Assembly (NCBI GenBank): GCA_946902875.1 | Contig: OX336354.1 | Coordinates: 9,769,247 to 9,833,246 of the forward strand | From: Nematopogon swammerdamellus | Taxonomy: Eukaryota > Arthropoda > Insecta > Lepidoptera > Adelidae | DNA: 64,000 nt | Direction of reading: 5' to 3' | In this document: piece by piece, positions 20,438-32,756 of the stretch | Position numbering within the stretch: the stretch's first letter is position 1 | Layout: each line of letters starts with the position of its first letter | Made by a program: the position numbers and the translations under genes | Notes under the pieces: model-generated | The model's input: the letters and a program-made list of their open reading frames with translations, nothing else | What the model was told of the DNA's origin: nothing | Database searches by the model: none

Positions 20438-20823
20438 TCGGTAGCTCAGTGGTGTGATAGGTCGACTGCCGTTCGTGATCTCAAAAGCACACCTGGGCGC
20501 GGTCAGTACTCGGATGGATGACCGTTCGACCGTTGTAAGCTGACCTGATTCAACGTACCTAAACCTGTATATTCCATCCCTTAGGCGTAAGTAGTTAGGT
20601 TAGGTTAAACCCTATCCGTCCGGGTTGCTACCGCTGCACTGAATGAAAGGTCAGTCTGAAGTAGTTATGTAAAAATAATTCGTCTTTTCTGTCCAGTTCA
20701 GTATAGCCGGCACGATCAAAGTGATGCACTGACATAGCACATAGTTCAACAAGGTGTTATGGGCTGACATCACGAATGTTGTAGTAGACATAGTCAACCG
20801 TGTAATATTCCACAATATAAAAA
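20438..20823 (+). mobile_element. SINE-A, full length but diverged
   Basis: A-box TAGCTCAGTGG (20442-20452), 5S-like GCGCGGTCAGTACTCGGATG (20498-20517) then GATGACCG, and a degenerate B-box near 20546. The core (GCACTGAATGAAAGGTCAGT, CAGTTCAGTATAGCCGGCAC), GGTGTTATGGGCTGACATCA and an A-rich tail follow. About 385 bp. Confidence 0.85.
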
Positions 20824-21794
20824 AAACTTGCTCGACGAGCTTACTTATGTCAATTCTATGCTTTTAAAATCTTTGTCTGGCAGCACGACAAAATACCATG
20901 AACGATGTATGAGAAGAAATCTCACGCAGTGTCAATGTTTGATTTGCTTACAATTTTTTTTTTTCTTTTTCTTATGAGTAAGTGTACTTGTGACAGTTTA
21001 CAATGGTGACCATTTTGAGCAAATTCTTGCTATGTATTAAGCAATTAACAAACAGGTGATTTGATTTTCAAAAATTTAGTTTACAGCTGGATCATGTGTG
21101 AATCTTCACGAAACTTACTTAACTTAACTTACGCTGGCCCAGCTATGGTGCGGTGTTATTTTATTTTGTTAGGGAAACTCTAACCTACATAGTATGTTTC
21201 ATCTTCACTTCAGTAGCTGCGTTCTACCGCCCACATTGAGTGTGATTCGGCTCGGGCGGGAGTTGCACTAACTGTGACGTGTAGAATTAGGCAAAATGAG
21301 TTGATTCGGTCTCGCGGTCGGTCCTAAGCTTAACTTGTTTTTAAAACATTATACGTTTTGTAACCATTTTGTACATTTAGCCTCGATTCTCTGTAATTTG
21401 ATTTGTCCAAAATTGTTATTGTCATTTTCATATGTTTAGCTCTGTTTGCGTTTGTGTGTAAAGTACAGTATGTGTATTCTTAACAGACTGCTGGCGGGTG
21501 TTTGTTAAACATGTACTTTGTTCTTTTATTCCGTAATTCGTTTATTATACTGTATTATTTATTCATAGACCTACTCCCACAATATTATAACCACCTTAGT
21601 ATGATATCTATTATTATTATATATTATATAATTTACATCACCTAACTTCTTATCCCTATTTAACATAATTCTTACGTAGTATTACTTATATAAATATAAT
21701 TATATTTTTCAGGCTTTCATAAATCCTTATATGTATTTTTAAATAAAAAATTGACACATCTTATCTTTGCTACTACCTACATTCCATTTTTTAC
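20824..21794. other. AT-rich spacer
   Basis: No gene evidence. 21540-21790 is AT-rich like the LINE-J2 3' UTR that follows and may belong to it. Confidence 0.4.
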
Positions 21795-21951
21795 ACATTT
21801 CACACACCTAAAGGTTGGCTGTAAGAAATCTCTTTAAGGGATAAGTCCGCCTTTGCACCTCATGTAACTGTATTCATTGTATTATTCTTGTGAAATATTT
21901 GTGGAGCAATAAAGAATTTTCTATTCTAAAAAAAAAAAAAAAAAAAACTCA
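21795..21951 (+). mobile_element. LINE-J2 solo 3' UTR with poly(A)
   Basis: AAAGGTTGGCTGTAAGAAAT, CTCTTTAAGGGATAAGTCCG, CCTTTGCACCTCATGTAA and GGAGCAATAAAGAATTTTCT, then a run of about 19 A. Closely parallels 23845-23960. Strongly 5' truncated. Confidence 0.75.
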
Positions 21952-21977
21952 CAGTTACACAAAATACACAAAACTAA

Positions 21978-22233
21978 AACTATGTACGTCCCTTCCCTTC
22001 TTACCTTACTAGGTGGTAGGGTTTGACCCGCCCGGGTTGCTACTAACGCACTGAATGAAACGTCGTCGGTCGAAACGGCTACGTAAATAGTTCGTGTTTT
22101 CCGTCCAGTTCAGTATAGCCGACATCAAATGAAGGGAAGCAATGCCATGGCACCTAGTTCACCCGGTGTTATGGGTTGACATCACGGATCTTGTAGGTGA
22201 TGTAGACAACAGTGTCAGTTCCCATAAAAAAAA
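21978..22233 (+). mobile_element. SINE-A copy, 5' truncated
   Basis: Starts near GTACGTCCCTTCCCTTCTTA, has the complete core and tail, and ends CAGTTCCCATAAAAAAAAA. The tRNA/5S head is missing. Confidence 0.85.
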
Positions 22234-22235
22234 AA

Positions 22236-22563
22236 TTAATCTGTCGCGCACAGTGGGTTCCGTAGTTCCGTACCACCACGTAATTTGCTTTGGTTTTTTA
22301 TTTGTTGTTTTATTTTAGAGTTTGCACTATAATCACACCAAGTTTGACGCTTGTATGTATTACCGTTTTTACGATAGAGAAAAAAAAAACAATAAACTTT
22401 GAAAAAAAAAACACTTTTCTCGTATGAGGAGTTGAGGACCGTTAATTTGTTACGTTTTTTTTTATTATTCAAAAGGTACATCCCTTTAAAGGAATGACAG
22501 ATGGACGGACATACGTAGGCTTAGTAATAGGCTTTCGTACGGATACGGAACTATAAAAATGTA
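22236..22563 (+). repeat. GTTCC repeat copy
   Basis: GTGGGTTCCGTAGTTCCGTA, TTGCACTATAATCACACCAA, GTTTGACGCTTGTATG, ATGACAGATGGACGGACATA, AGGCTTAGTAATAGGCTTTC and CGGATACGGAACTATAAAA. Same order as 28668-29062. It abuts LINE-J2. Confidence 0.7.
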
Positions 22564-23561
22564 ATTCGATACTGCAAATATTTTCTGAATGGTACGATCT
22601 AACTGCTGGTGTTCCACAAGGTGGCGTGTTATCTCCTCTACTCTTCGCAATCTTTATAAATTTTGTCACCAAACTCTTAGTTTCTCTCTACCACTTGTAT
22701 GCCGATGACTTACAACTATATCTGACAGGTAGTATTGACGACATTGCTGGATTCATTGATGTGATCAATGCTGATTTGGCCACCATTTTTGGCTGGACCA
22801 GATCCTTTGGACTCATCGTGAATCCAAATAAGTCTCAGGCAATGATTGCCGGAAGTCCTCGACTACTATCGAGGATTGATCGTGCCTCCTTGCCTGAGAT
22901 TATGTACAACGGTACTGCCATACCATACACTAGGGTTGTCAAAAACCTCGGAATCCTTATGGATGATACGCTATCTTGGCCCACTCAGGTCAATGAGGTC
23001 AGTCGAAAAGTCTATGCTGCGGCGCACTCCCTAAGGCGGCTGCAGAACCTTCTTCCGACCTCCACAAAGACAATTCTAGCACAATCGCTGCTTCTCCCCA
23101 TCCTTGATTATGCAGATGTATGTTGCCTGGACGTTACTGAGGAACTTCTGGACAAGCTTGAGCGTCTGCAAAACATGTGTATACGCTTCATTTTCGGTCT
23201 ACGTAAGTACGACCATGTTTCTGAATACCGCAGACGTCTCAAGTGGCTCCCAATCCGTCTCCGCAGAAATTCCCACATCCTTGGACTCCTTTATTCTTGT
23301 ATCAACAACCCTTCTGCTCCCGAGTACCTATCTTCACGTTTTCAATACTTATCTTCCCACGGTGTCACGCTTCGTTCAAGTGATGACAATATCTTAGCCA
23401 TTTCCACTCATAAAACAGGATTTTACACAAACTCATTTTCTGTGCACGCAGCTCGTCTGTGGAATCAACTACCTCACTGTATACGGCACTGCAAGTCGCT
23501 TCCGTTATTCAAAAAACACTTAAAGTTGTACTATCTCCGTCAATGTGAAGTCAATAGTTAA
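22564..23561 (+). pseudogene. LINE-J2 reverse transcriptase, C-terminal half (5' truncated)
   Basis: The best preserved frame in the window, open from 22554 to TAA 23559-23561. It opens with FSEWYDLTAGVPQGGVLSPL, the RT motif just before the catalytic strand. LYADDLQLYL (YADD, catalytic aspartates near 22704), a thumb region with NPNKSQAMIAG and KNLGILMDDTLSW, LPILDYADVCCLD, LKWLPIRLRRNSHILGLLYS and AARLWNQLPHCIRHC follow. These are CR1/Jockey-group ORF2 blocks. The endonuclease and RT fingers are missing, so it is a 5'-truncated insertion. GTG at 22626 is not a real start. There are no internal stops over 311 codons, implying a fairly young copy. Confidence 0.9.
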
Positions 23562-23978
23562 AAAATCCTTTAATTCTGAATGGACAAGTATGTATGTATG
23601 TATATATTTAGGTATTATGTATTATATAATCTTTAATACATATGTATTTAATTTATAGTTTTATGTATTTAATTTAATTTATAATTTGCCATTTCTACGT
23701 TTAAACTGGTATGTACTTATATTATGTAGTGCAAGTATATTATAGTTTATCATAGTTATTTTCCATATATTATATTTTACATTCCCACACTCAAGTCTTT
23801 TGCTACTACCTACTTATATCTCACAACATACGACTCTCAAACATCCAAAGGTTGACTGGGAGAAATCCCTGTAAGGGATAAGTCCGCCTTTGCCCCTCAT
23901 GTAAATTACTTATCGTTTGTTACTGTTAAATGTTTTGGAGCAATAAAGTATTTCTATCTATTCTATCTATCTATCTAA
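23562..23978 (+). mobile_element. LINE-J2 3' UTR and (TATC)n tail
   Basis: AT-rich UTR, then AAAGGTTGACTGGGAGAAAT, CCCTGTAAGGGATAAGTCCG, GGAGCAATAAAG (AATAAA 23942-23947) and a CTATCTATCTATCTA tail. It holds the 6-bp hairpin ATCCCT-gta-AGGGAT. Confidence 0.85.
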
Positions 23979-24727
23979 TATTTGGCAGATCATACACTGC
24001 TGGCACAGAAGATCAAAATACTATCGGTAGTATTCACAGAAAAAGATCTCAACATAACTGTACCTTCTTGTAAGCACGAAAATTTAATTTCTCATTAAAA
24101 CCCTGTAGTAACGAGAACACAACACCACCGCCCAAAACCTCCGTAGTCAGTACGTGACTGTCGAAAGCGTCACAAATAAAAACACAATTTATTTTAAACA
24201 CTAATGACAATATTATTATAAGTTGTAGCCAAATAATGGATTATTACTGACAATGCCAACTCTTTTGTTGATATTCGTTCGTTGATCTCGCATTGAAAAG
24301 CTCGGACTAATCACTTTGATATAAAAATTGTGTACCGATAGCAGATTAGATTGTTAGACATCTTAAAAGTTTATCATAGAATAAAGTTTGCTGTTTTATT
24401 TCGAATATTAAACACAATTAGGAAGTTTGTTTTTTCCTTAGGTTTCCTATCGTCATTTATTATGCGTGATGAAAGCAATATCTTGATGTTATTTAGACAC
24501 AAGGAGTCGATTATAAATTTATGACCGACCATCTTGAAGTTCCTAATATGAATAATTGCAGAAAAAGAGCTTTTCATCTCACATTTATTAGGCAAGACGT
24601 TTTCCAATTCGAAGATTGAAAAATGAACTATAGATAAATCATTATACACTGTACTGACCTGTAGGTACTGCAGTACTGAATCATTTACTCTCAAGGTGGA
24701 GTATAATACTTAGATACACGGAGAGTT
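23979..24727. other. no feature recognised
   Basis: Contains a 106-codon minus frame (24374-24694) without recognisable domain. AT-rich. Confidence 0.4.
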
Positions 24728-25228
24728 AGGGCCGCTTTCACCAACACAGATTTAAATATATCTAAATGCTTGTTAACTAATGGCAGCTTAAATCTATAAC
24801 TTGATAAGTGAAATGGCGACATAAACCAATATAAAATCACTCGTCTTTAGCTAAATGGTTGTTATATATTAAGAGAATGCCTTATTTTTTCTATAATAAT
24901 GAGCGATGATTAGTTTCATCTCCATCTTTCAACGTTAGGAAGACAGAGATGACACTATATTGTGTAATGAAGCCATATTATTCTCTAAAACAAACCGGTC
25001 GCTATGCACGGCAGATGCCAATATTACTTTTCTTAAGTGCCTGTTACAAAGTTAAAAGGCCGAACACCCAGACCTAACGTTAATTCAACTTAGGATTCTA
25101 ATGACGGCTGTCATTTCATTTCACCGTTGGCGTTACTGACTTACTGTAATTGTCTTTAAGATAAATTGCATAAGTGGACTTAAATGTGTGGTGGTTGTCT
25201 TAAGTTTGTGCTTGTGCAATCGGCCTTT
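24728..25228. mobile_element. possible diverged MITE
   Basis: Left end TTAGGGCCGCTTTCACCAAC and right end (complement) TAAAGGCCGATTGCACAAGC are about 70% alike and resemble the TTA-flanked MITE at 44600. Arms are degenerate and the span is uncertain. Confidence 0.3.
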
Positions 25229-25845
25229 AAATACGAAGTTTAAACACCAGGTTATCACCAAACCATACAATACATTAAACATTTACAAACATATCAATTT
25301 AAATTAACGCATGAAATTTAATAAAAAGTTAGGACTAACGTTGTCTTCTCATCGAATCTGCTATCGCTACCAGCGAGCGTTCACAAGAATCATACAATTA
25401 GATTATCAAATATAAATTGCCAAGTCATCGTGTACTATTGTCGGGCGCGACCGCAAGGTACGTCCGCAACAAAAGTCCCTTTGTGTCGGCTCCACGGTAG
25501 CTTTCTAGCAGAGCGTACGGTAGTCGGTCTATCTTATAGTCACGCCGGCTCTAGATTAATAGTCCATCCTGTAGTTATAGCTTCAATAGGTCGAAGCGAA
25601 GGCTTTGTCTAGAAGTGAGAGGCCGAAGTGGCTACTCTTACAATCCGTAGCGCAAAATGTATGTGTGGCTGCGTGATTTTCTCCTCAGTATCTAAACAGC
25701 TAAATACGTAACAGCGATGAAATGGCTATCGGCATATCCTACCCCAGTCAACCCTGTGACTGTATGCATGTAATGTAAAGAATGAGTGACTGAAAGTACT
25801 GTATGGCTTCATTAGGGCGTAGATTGAATGTAATAATGAAATCTA
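25229..25845. other. no feature recognised
   Basis: A moderately GC-rich patch at 25430-25620 carries a 60-codon frame with no domain. Not supported as a gene. Confidence 0.4.
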
Positions 25846-25849
25846 TAGT

Positions 25850-25940
25850 CAGTCAGTCAGCGTGTATGTGTTCACTGCTGGACATACGCCTCACAAATTT
25901 TCCTCCAGTCCATCGGGCGTTCAGAGCGGTACGGAACTAC
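25850..25940 (-). mobile_element. RTE-2 3' end, decayed
   Basis: GTTCACTGCTGGACATACGC, CTCACAAATTTTCCTCCAGT and CGTTCAGAGCGGTACGGAAC are the complement of the 11220-11320 end (GGAGGAAAATTGGAGAGGCG, TATGTCCAGCAGTGGTCGC). The tail is decayed to CAGTCAGTCAG. Confidence 0.65.
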
Positions 25941-26409
25941 CTAGTGTATAATCTTAGATAAGGACTAAATTTTGTTTTGCAATTAATATTGCAATTAATA
26001 ATATCCTTGTTGGATGTTCTTATCCGATTTTACACATTCTGATCGTGGAAAATGTAATAAATTTGATCGTAACTTTTTTAGATTTGCCACAAGTAGAATG
26101 CGTAAAATCGGTTGATCTAAACTTAGATTTTTTGGTGAATTACCTTCTATATTTTCTGTGTGATTTTATCCTGCATGTGAACTTCTTTATAAAATGTAAA
26201 CTGTAATTTCCAAATGGCATGAAAATAATTAAATATTTAATTCAAGAAATAGACAATTTGGAGACATACTCATTTCCTTTCCGCCCCCTTCCCCTTATAC
26301 TTAATTATATTGAGTTTGTAGATGAAGTAGTAACTATGTAATGTTAATTAAACTGTGAATTTCCATGCAAATAGTTACATTTAGATTTATTTATTATTTA
26401 TTACATACA
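25941..26409. other. no feature recognised
   Basis: AT-rich spacer. Confidence 0.4.
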
Positions 26410-26411
26410 TG

Positions 26412-26610
26412 TAAATGTAGGGTTGGTACCACCGTACTGGATGTAAGATGGCCGCATAGCAACCTCGGTTGTGTTCCCCTCTAGTTCAGTATAGCCAACA
26501 ATCCAGGGAAGTCTCCGGTATGGCACCTACCTACTTGGAGGTGATATTGGCTAGTCAGAGCATGTGCTTTGGCCCCTCTGACGCAGCCACCCATACCAGA
26601 TTACATAAAA
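26412..26610 (+). mobile_element. SINE-B copy, 5' truncated
   Basis: GGTTGGTACCACCGTACTGG, ATGTAAGATGGCCGCATAGC, CTCTAGTTCAGTATAGCC, CTTGGAGGTGATATTGGC and CTGACGCAGCCACCCATACC, then AGATTACATAAAAAAAAA. The core is homologous to SINE-A but the tail differs. It matches 51575-51830 inverted. Confidence 0.75.
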
Positions 26611-27465
26611 AAAAACATGTAGTAGTTATAAAGAGAGTAAATAATTTAAACTAATTAGGTATCTAGGTAACCAGCGACGTATTTCACAAGTAGTAAGTAT
26701 AAGGATAGGCGATATCTACAAAAAATACCTATACACGAATGAGTATAAAACTGACAATATTTGTGAAGCAATACCTACGTTAATGACGAACAAGCATTGG
26801 TCAAGTTACCAAAGACATTAGAGATTTAAAAGCCACAAACAAATAATTCACATACTACTCATTAATATCTTATGATTACCTGATGAATAAGATTATAAGG
26901 AAAATTTCAATATGTAAGTAGTGCAATGGCTAAAATAATAATAGGTAGCCGACATAGTAACAGTGTTCTCCGCCCATATACAAGCATCGTTTCGGCCGTC
27001 CGTCTGTCTGTCCGTCCGTGCGGTAGTTATGACAGGCGTGTAAAGCGCACATCACGTGTCAGTCATAACGATTTTTAAAACAATCGTGAGGTAAGCGAAA
27101 CGCTACAATGTTTTTGGTCAAAACATTCTAAAAGATAGAGTGGGCATCAACTAATCGAGCATAATTTAAACAAATTACAATAACAAAAGGAGCTATCTAA
27201 AAGCTGGGAAATAAATGTAATGATAAAAATATAAAAGGAATCGTACAACACAACTATATTTAAAATAACTAAAAAAAATATACACTGAGTTTACAATCCA
27301 ATTTTATTTAAATTAATCAAAATAACCTAATACAATAAAATTAAACTAAAATTAAGAAATATGATAAAACTAAACTAAAATAACTTATAAACTAAACCTA
27401 AAAAATAAATAAATAAATAAAAATTTAAACTACCTATAAATAAAATATTTCATTTAAATTTGACA
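26611..27465. other. AT-rich spacer
   Basis: Includes a TCCGTCTGTCTGTCCGTCC run near 26998. The 27290-27465 part may be the 3' UTR of the RLE-LINE remnant. Confidence 0.4.
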
Positions 27466-27880
27466 GAGTCGCTGCACCGGTGCAAGTGCCAAGTACGCAC
27501 GCCGCGTTACACCTCTGAATCTCAATGGCGATTCGCCGAACAAAGAAAGCTTTGGCGGCGGTCACCAGATTTATCTACTAAAAGTTTTCCCAATTTCTCC
27601 GAGAATGTTTCGGTGTCTGGCGCCCACGGCCCCAAACGGCGAAAGGTTGAGATTCAAAGTGGTCGCGCAGCGGGCTGTACTTAGACAATTTGATGGCAGC
27701 TGCCTTAGATGCAGCGGCTCCGGCAGATTTGGAGGAGTCGAGTACATGGGACGGGGCCAAGGTGTCCACGCACGTAGCGTCCCACAAGAGCGCTTTTCCC
27801 TGGCACAATGGCACCAGCGTCATGCCGTCTGGCTTTCTCCCGTCTGTGCGGCATAAACCCGCTGACTTATGCCGCACACA
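27466..27880 (-). pseudogene. RLE-LINE C-terminal remnant, copy 1
   Basis: Minus-strand frame 27877-27578 contains [33 protein letters not shown] and FESQPFAV, then shifts frame. The lower part retains GEIGKTF- and IQRG-like remnants. KPD and the later D are 16 residues apart (D17 and D33 of the frame), identical to the spacing in the 55-kb copy. The CCHC region lies upstream and is not recognisable here. Dead. Confidence 0.75.
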
Positions 27881-28667
27881 ATATACACTTAAAATTAATT
27901 ATATTTAGTCACAGACTTGATAGTTATCCTAACATAATTTGTGGAAAACAGACAAGACACCATATTTTGAAAAAATTCTACATTGTCTAAGTAACATTTT
28001 TAAATCTACTTAGAACTTTAGTAGCTAGCAATGAACCTCTTTGCGTCGTGGTCCGGCTTGCATTTATATTGATTTTGAGAAAAAAGTAATTTGTATGCAA
28101 TGTAAATAATATCAGTTCTACAGCTTTGAACTCTATATTTTTGGTACATCTACTCACTGTTGACGGTAGAGCAAGAAATGACCTATTGTCTGAGGAATGT
28201 AACAAAGTCTTCTATTATCTTTAATCTTTGCAATGTGTAAATTATATGAAAACAGTTATGGTTGAATTTAGACACAGCACATTGTTGAAATCTCGTAGAC
28301 CTTCCCAAGCTAAGATTTGTTTTATTTTCTGTGATGAACTCTTGAAATAATGAACCGATTTTGATGGTGTTTGTGCAAGGGAAGGGAAAGATGTCAAAAT
28401 GAATAATATTAGGTATAACTTAATCAGCAAGTTAGATAACTAGCTTTTTGATATAGAATGAATCTTCATAAGAAATATGTGTCATTTTCTTAATAAGTTA
28501 GTAATCAGAATGACCTATAGGATTCAGATTCATGTGAGTCCATTTCAATTCAACATGTTCTTGTCGGAAGTAAACACCTTGTCAGTTTACTAACTGTAAC
28601 ATAGCTGTAGAAAATATATATACTTCTATGGTCCTGTTCGAACTATGCCTTGCCAGTATAAAGTATA
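27881..28667. other. no clear feature
   Basis: 28296-28425 has Helitron-body-like words (GAACCGATTTTGATGGTGTT) but no terminus. Otherwise AT-rich spacer. Confidence 0.35.
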
Positions 28668-29062
28668 AAAACTGGTCAAGTGCGAGTCAGACTCGCGCAC
28701 CGAGGTTTCCATACCACCACGTAGTTGGTCGGTTTTTGTTATTTGTTTTGTTTTACTTTTGTGATTGCACTATAGTCACATCAAGTTTGATGCTTGTATG
28801 TAAAACCGTTTTTAGAACAGAAAAAAAACGTAGCAAAAAATTGGTTTCTTGTATGGGGATCCCCATATTTTTTTTTCTATTTGATTTTTTTATTATTTGT
28901 TAGTAGTTATATCCGTCATAATAACACATATTTTGTGAATTGCAACCGGCTACCTCTTACGGTTCAAAAGATAGAACCTTTTAAAGGTAGGACCACCGAC
29001 AGACAGACTGACGGACAGACGGCGTAGTAATAGGTATCGTACGGATATGAAACCTTAAAAAT
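28668..29062 (+). repeat. GTTCC repeat, long copy
   Basis: GTGCGAGTCAGACTCGCGCA (internal GAGTC/GACTC hairpin), CCGAGGTTTCCATACCACCA, TTGCACTATAGTCACATCAA, GTTTGATGCTTGTATG and GGTTCAAAAGATAGAACC, a CAGACAGACTGACGGACAGA run, and CGGATATGAAACCTTAAAAA. About 395 bp. The two small plus frames inside are not genes. Confidence 0.7.
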
Positions 29063-31095
29063 GTTAGCATTCTGGAGCAAGAAAAGGTGCGAGTAGTTGA
29101 TCTCGGTGTTGCGGATTAGCGAATGAGTTTTAGTAGCTATTAGCTAGTGATTTATGACGTGCGTCCGAGTGGAGCGCGGTGTCGGCTACACCGACCGACA
29201 GCCGACGCTGCGCCCGCGCAGGTCGCTAGGGCAGTGAAGGACTTGACACTCAATGTCGACTACCGATATGTAATTTTATTTGTGTTAGATATAAAATATT
29301 ACTTAGATTTTGACATGTATGAGCGGGTGAAGAGCGCACACGGCGAGTTTAAGAACAAACCGAAATTACGTCAGATTTCGTTTTTAAAAAGTAGTTTTGA
29401 CACTGCCGTCGCAATTATATTATCTATGGTCGCAATTAGAAGGCTATACTGAAAATGACACGGCGTATCGTACTCTGTACATCTTGAATTTGTGCCCTTA
29501 AAATACACGAAATCCGGCGGCGTCGTCATAGGGAGCAGTTAGGCTAGCTCGATGTATTTATGCGTAAAATATGCTGTCGTGTAAGATAACTAAGAAAACC
29601 CCTAATTTTTAGCGCAGCTTCTCTCTTCTACATTTTGTATTTTCTTCATTACTTTCTTAATCTTATTTTTTTGTCCAAATTAACTTCAACTTTCTCTACA
29701 TTTATTCAAAAGATTTAAAACAATAAAACTAAAAACTACTTTAGAATTTTTAATAACAAAAGTAATAATTTACACATCATTTTCATTTCCAAATAAAAAC
29801 AATTATTATCTAGGAAATAGATGTTTGTGACACTAGAAAGTTCTTTACTCACGAGTAAGAACTTATTTGATTGATAATAACATGAACGTTTATTTAGTTT
29901 AATATTTTTTAAGTATAACGTCTACAGACATAACTGATTCTCATTGTGACCATTACCTACTTAGAAAAGGAAAATGCCATCTCTAGCTAGGAAAATTTCA
30001 TCAATTCGCTCTAGCTTAAAAAGAAAATTCGACTTCATCGACAACTATTAATCGATTATGCGCTCCGCACATCACTAACGCAAGCAGGTCCCAAGCGTAC
30101 AGGTGCCCGCTTCGATTCTCACAATTACTAAGCGCGAAGAGGCGGCGCCGCTTGTTTGTGTGTGCGTGCGCGTATGTCTCATGCAAGACGGTGTGCGTGT
30201 GTATGCGCATGTGCATGGCACGCTTTACACGAGCCATACAATCAATTATTATCAAGATCCATATCTGACGCAATACAGACTATGATACTTTTGTTATATT
30301 TCATTGTGTTATATGTATACTTGTATAGTATATTATAACCAAGAATTCAAAAGCATAGGACTGACCTTTGTCATTCGTTGCATACAATTGAGTATTATCC
30401 TCACCATTATCCACAAATGCATACAATAAATGACACGGGGCGCGCTGATAACCGAGTTCACTATACAGTGCTATAGAAACATGCATTTATAACATCGTCA
30501 TTGTGCACACAATTTCTCATTTTCTTCTGTTTGACGAATCGATGCCTCTTTTATCCGTTTTTATTCTTTCTATAATATTGATGAATCGGTGCGTATTATC
30601 AGTCTTTATTATCACCATGGTCAAAATTAATTATTGTTCCTTGTTAATTGTAGTTTTTCTTTGTCTGTCAACTTGCTTCTGACATTAATATCTAGAGTAG
30701 TATTAACGTAGAGCCAATTGCTCAATGATTGATTATTATTAGCCTAAGAAATAGAGTCAAGGTAGTTTATATCGTGACAATATTAGCACTTAGTCTTCTG
30801 AACAAGTCAGAACAGATGCGTGGGTTTTGTAATGCTCTTTTAGACTAGAGCAACAGTTAGTGGTTCTATTGTGAAACATTTTAGATTTAAAATGTAAACT
30901 GTGCGCGCAGTCAAAAGATGCAATGATTTCTGCGTTATTAGTTTTTTTTTAATACGAGGTAAATTTAAGCAATTAAGTGCTACGAATTCTACTAATTGAA
31001 TGTTATAGAATATTACGCCCACAGCTTAATTGGAAAGTTACCTATAATCACATTCAACATTTCAAGGATGTATTGGAATATAAATTGCGACCTTA
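29063..31095. other. spacer, no gene recognised
   Basis: A GC-rich patch at 29155-29240 lies inside a 101-codon frame (29147-29452) with no domain. A GT-rich run (30148-30215) causes mirrored frames. Nothing else is supportable. Confidence 0.4.
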
Positions 31096-31240
31096 ACCGT
31101 TAAGCATGCATGAAGAACATTATGAGAGATGGGAGAGGCGGTAGAGGTGTGTCAGGATCGTTGCACGTGGAGGTACGCTGTCTTTGCCTACCCCACCGGG
31201 AAACAGACGTGACGCTATGTATGTATGCATAAATTTTAAA
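31096..31240 (+). mobile_element. RTE-1 3' end
   Basis: GCATGAAGAACATTATGAGA, GGAGAGGCGGTAGAGGTGTG, TCAGGATCGTTGCACGTGGA, CCTACCCCACCGGGAAACAG, ACGTGACGCTATGTATGTAT. Same end as 13275-13425, but here it stops at the (TATG)n tail with no repeat C beyond. Confidence 0.8.
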
Positions 31241-32070
31241 ATGTGTTTTTTTATAGTTTTTTATTAGTATTTCTTCCGTACTGAGAGAAAAGCTGAAAAA
31301 AGTCATATTATCATTACCGAACATATAAAATAACAAAAACAAAAAAAAAACGAGAAAAAACTTGTCATAAATGTTCCGGATTTTGCGCATTTCTGCTAGT
31401 TCTTATTTTATTTCATTTCATTTTCACTTCAATACAATATCGTAGTCGTAGACGATCCCGAGGATGGGTCTCGAGATATCCCGCGTGCCTTGTGGGATGA
31501 GCCGACTCGCCACAACAAAGCAAACATACGCGGAGCGACCTGTCTTCTACTGCGAGGCTGTATTCATAGTCCAGCCAGGCTACTAACCTCTGTCTTGCTA
31601 GTCTGAGAAGTGCAGTGCTAGTCAGGTGCAATGCTGAAGTGCTATAGGTATACACTATGACTAGCTTACTACGACAAAAAGTGTAATAGGTTCGGTTAAA
31701 AAAAAAAAAAAATATATTCATGTGTATAATTTTTAAAAACATTTACAATATAAATTGTATTTCCTACAATACAAACACAAACTGTTTTTTTTTTGTATTT
31801 TCTCTCCTTGTACAACACATCTGAATTGTATGTTTTAGTTTATTTACTCAATAAATTATTTTGTTTGTTTACATAAAAGTGACAATACAGGAACATAAAG
31901 AGGCCCACGTGGTTCCCTTTTTAAGTCCTTTAGTAACCTGTTCTTCATCATTGACCTGAAATTTTGCATTGTGTACCTGAAGTTTCTACTTTGAAAAATA
32001 GGCTTATAATTTCACATCAGTAACGGCGCGGGCAAACGCTAGGTCTTAATAAAATAAAATAATAATAATA
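31241..32070. other. spacer with one unexplained GC-richer patch
   Basis: 31440-31680 on the minus strand encodes part of a 109-codon frame rich in Leu/Arg with two Cys, not recognised. 31980-32043 ends CGGCGCGGGCAAACGCTAGG, a weak Helitron-like terminus. Confidence 0.35.
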
Positions 32071-32454
32071 TACAACTGTCCCAAAATTCAACGTCAAGCG
32101 GGAACCAGGGAGTAGTCCAGTTTATGACTACCCAGGGAAAAATAAGAAAACAAAAATCGGAGTCATTTGTTTTTATGATATGAGCATATTTTGTAAAAAA
32201 AATTTAAAATTTACGTTTTAGGTACTACGACTACATTTGCAAATATAATTGTTCCAAATGTTTATATTGGAAGCCTAAATAACTCTGCTATTGATAACTA
32301 TCCAAAATAAAACCAGAATGCCTGTAGTTTTACCAGGAACATATTCAGTTAATTTATTTTCTAAAAAAATTTTTTTTTTTCTTATTTTTCCCTGGGTAGT
32401 CATAAACTGGCCTACCTGGTTCCCGCTTGACGTAGAGTTTTGGGACATGTTGTA
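32071..32454. mobile_element. MITE with ~75-bp terminal inverted repeats
   Basis: Left arm 32071-32145 (TACAACTGTCCCAAAATTCA, ACGTCAAGCGGGAACCAGG, TTTATGACTACCCAGGG) matches the complement of 32381-32454 at roughly 90% by eye. Flanks are TA-rich, so a TA target duplication is likely. 384 bp, no transposase. Confidence 0.75.
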
Positions 32455-32542
32455 TATAGCCACCACCACGTTTCAATAGAGAAGATTGCCTACACATACA
32501 TGTAACTATGAATAGATATTGTAAAAAATTATGTAGAAAGTA

Positions 32543-32756
32543 GTATGACAACGTGGTCGCACACGCCTCCGCGCCGCTCCGCTACCCAGCCCTCCCGCCC
32601 GCGACCGCTACTAGCCTCGTGTGACCGCTGCAAGTCTTTTCGCTTCCTCATACGCTCTGACTACTACTGTCTGAGATGAAGACCAGCTGGGCAGTCTCTA
32701 GACGAAGTCCGGGAGTAGCTGCACGGACTCTAGAGGATAACACTTTGCTAACTCGA
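32543..32756. other. GC-rich patch
   Basis: CGCCTCCGCGCCGCTCCGCT and neighbours are GC-rich against an AT-rich background and sit just before the G run. There is no open frame of note. It could be a CpG-rich regulatory patch or a decayed repeat. Confidence 0.25.

Noticed and set aside
22626..22628. GTG as translation start of LINE-J2
   Set aside because: The frame is open upstream with the RT motif AGVPQGG; the element is 5' truncated, so no genuine start exists here.
27578..27877. Host gene encoding the KPDGMTLVP protein
   Set aside because: The same protein region occurs three times in the window with frameshifts and different truncations, so it is a transposon remnant.
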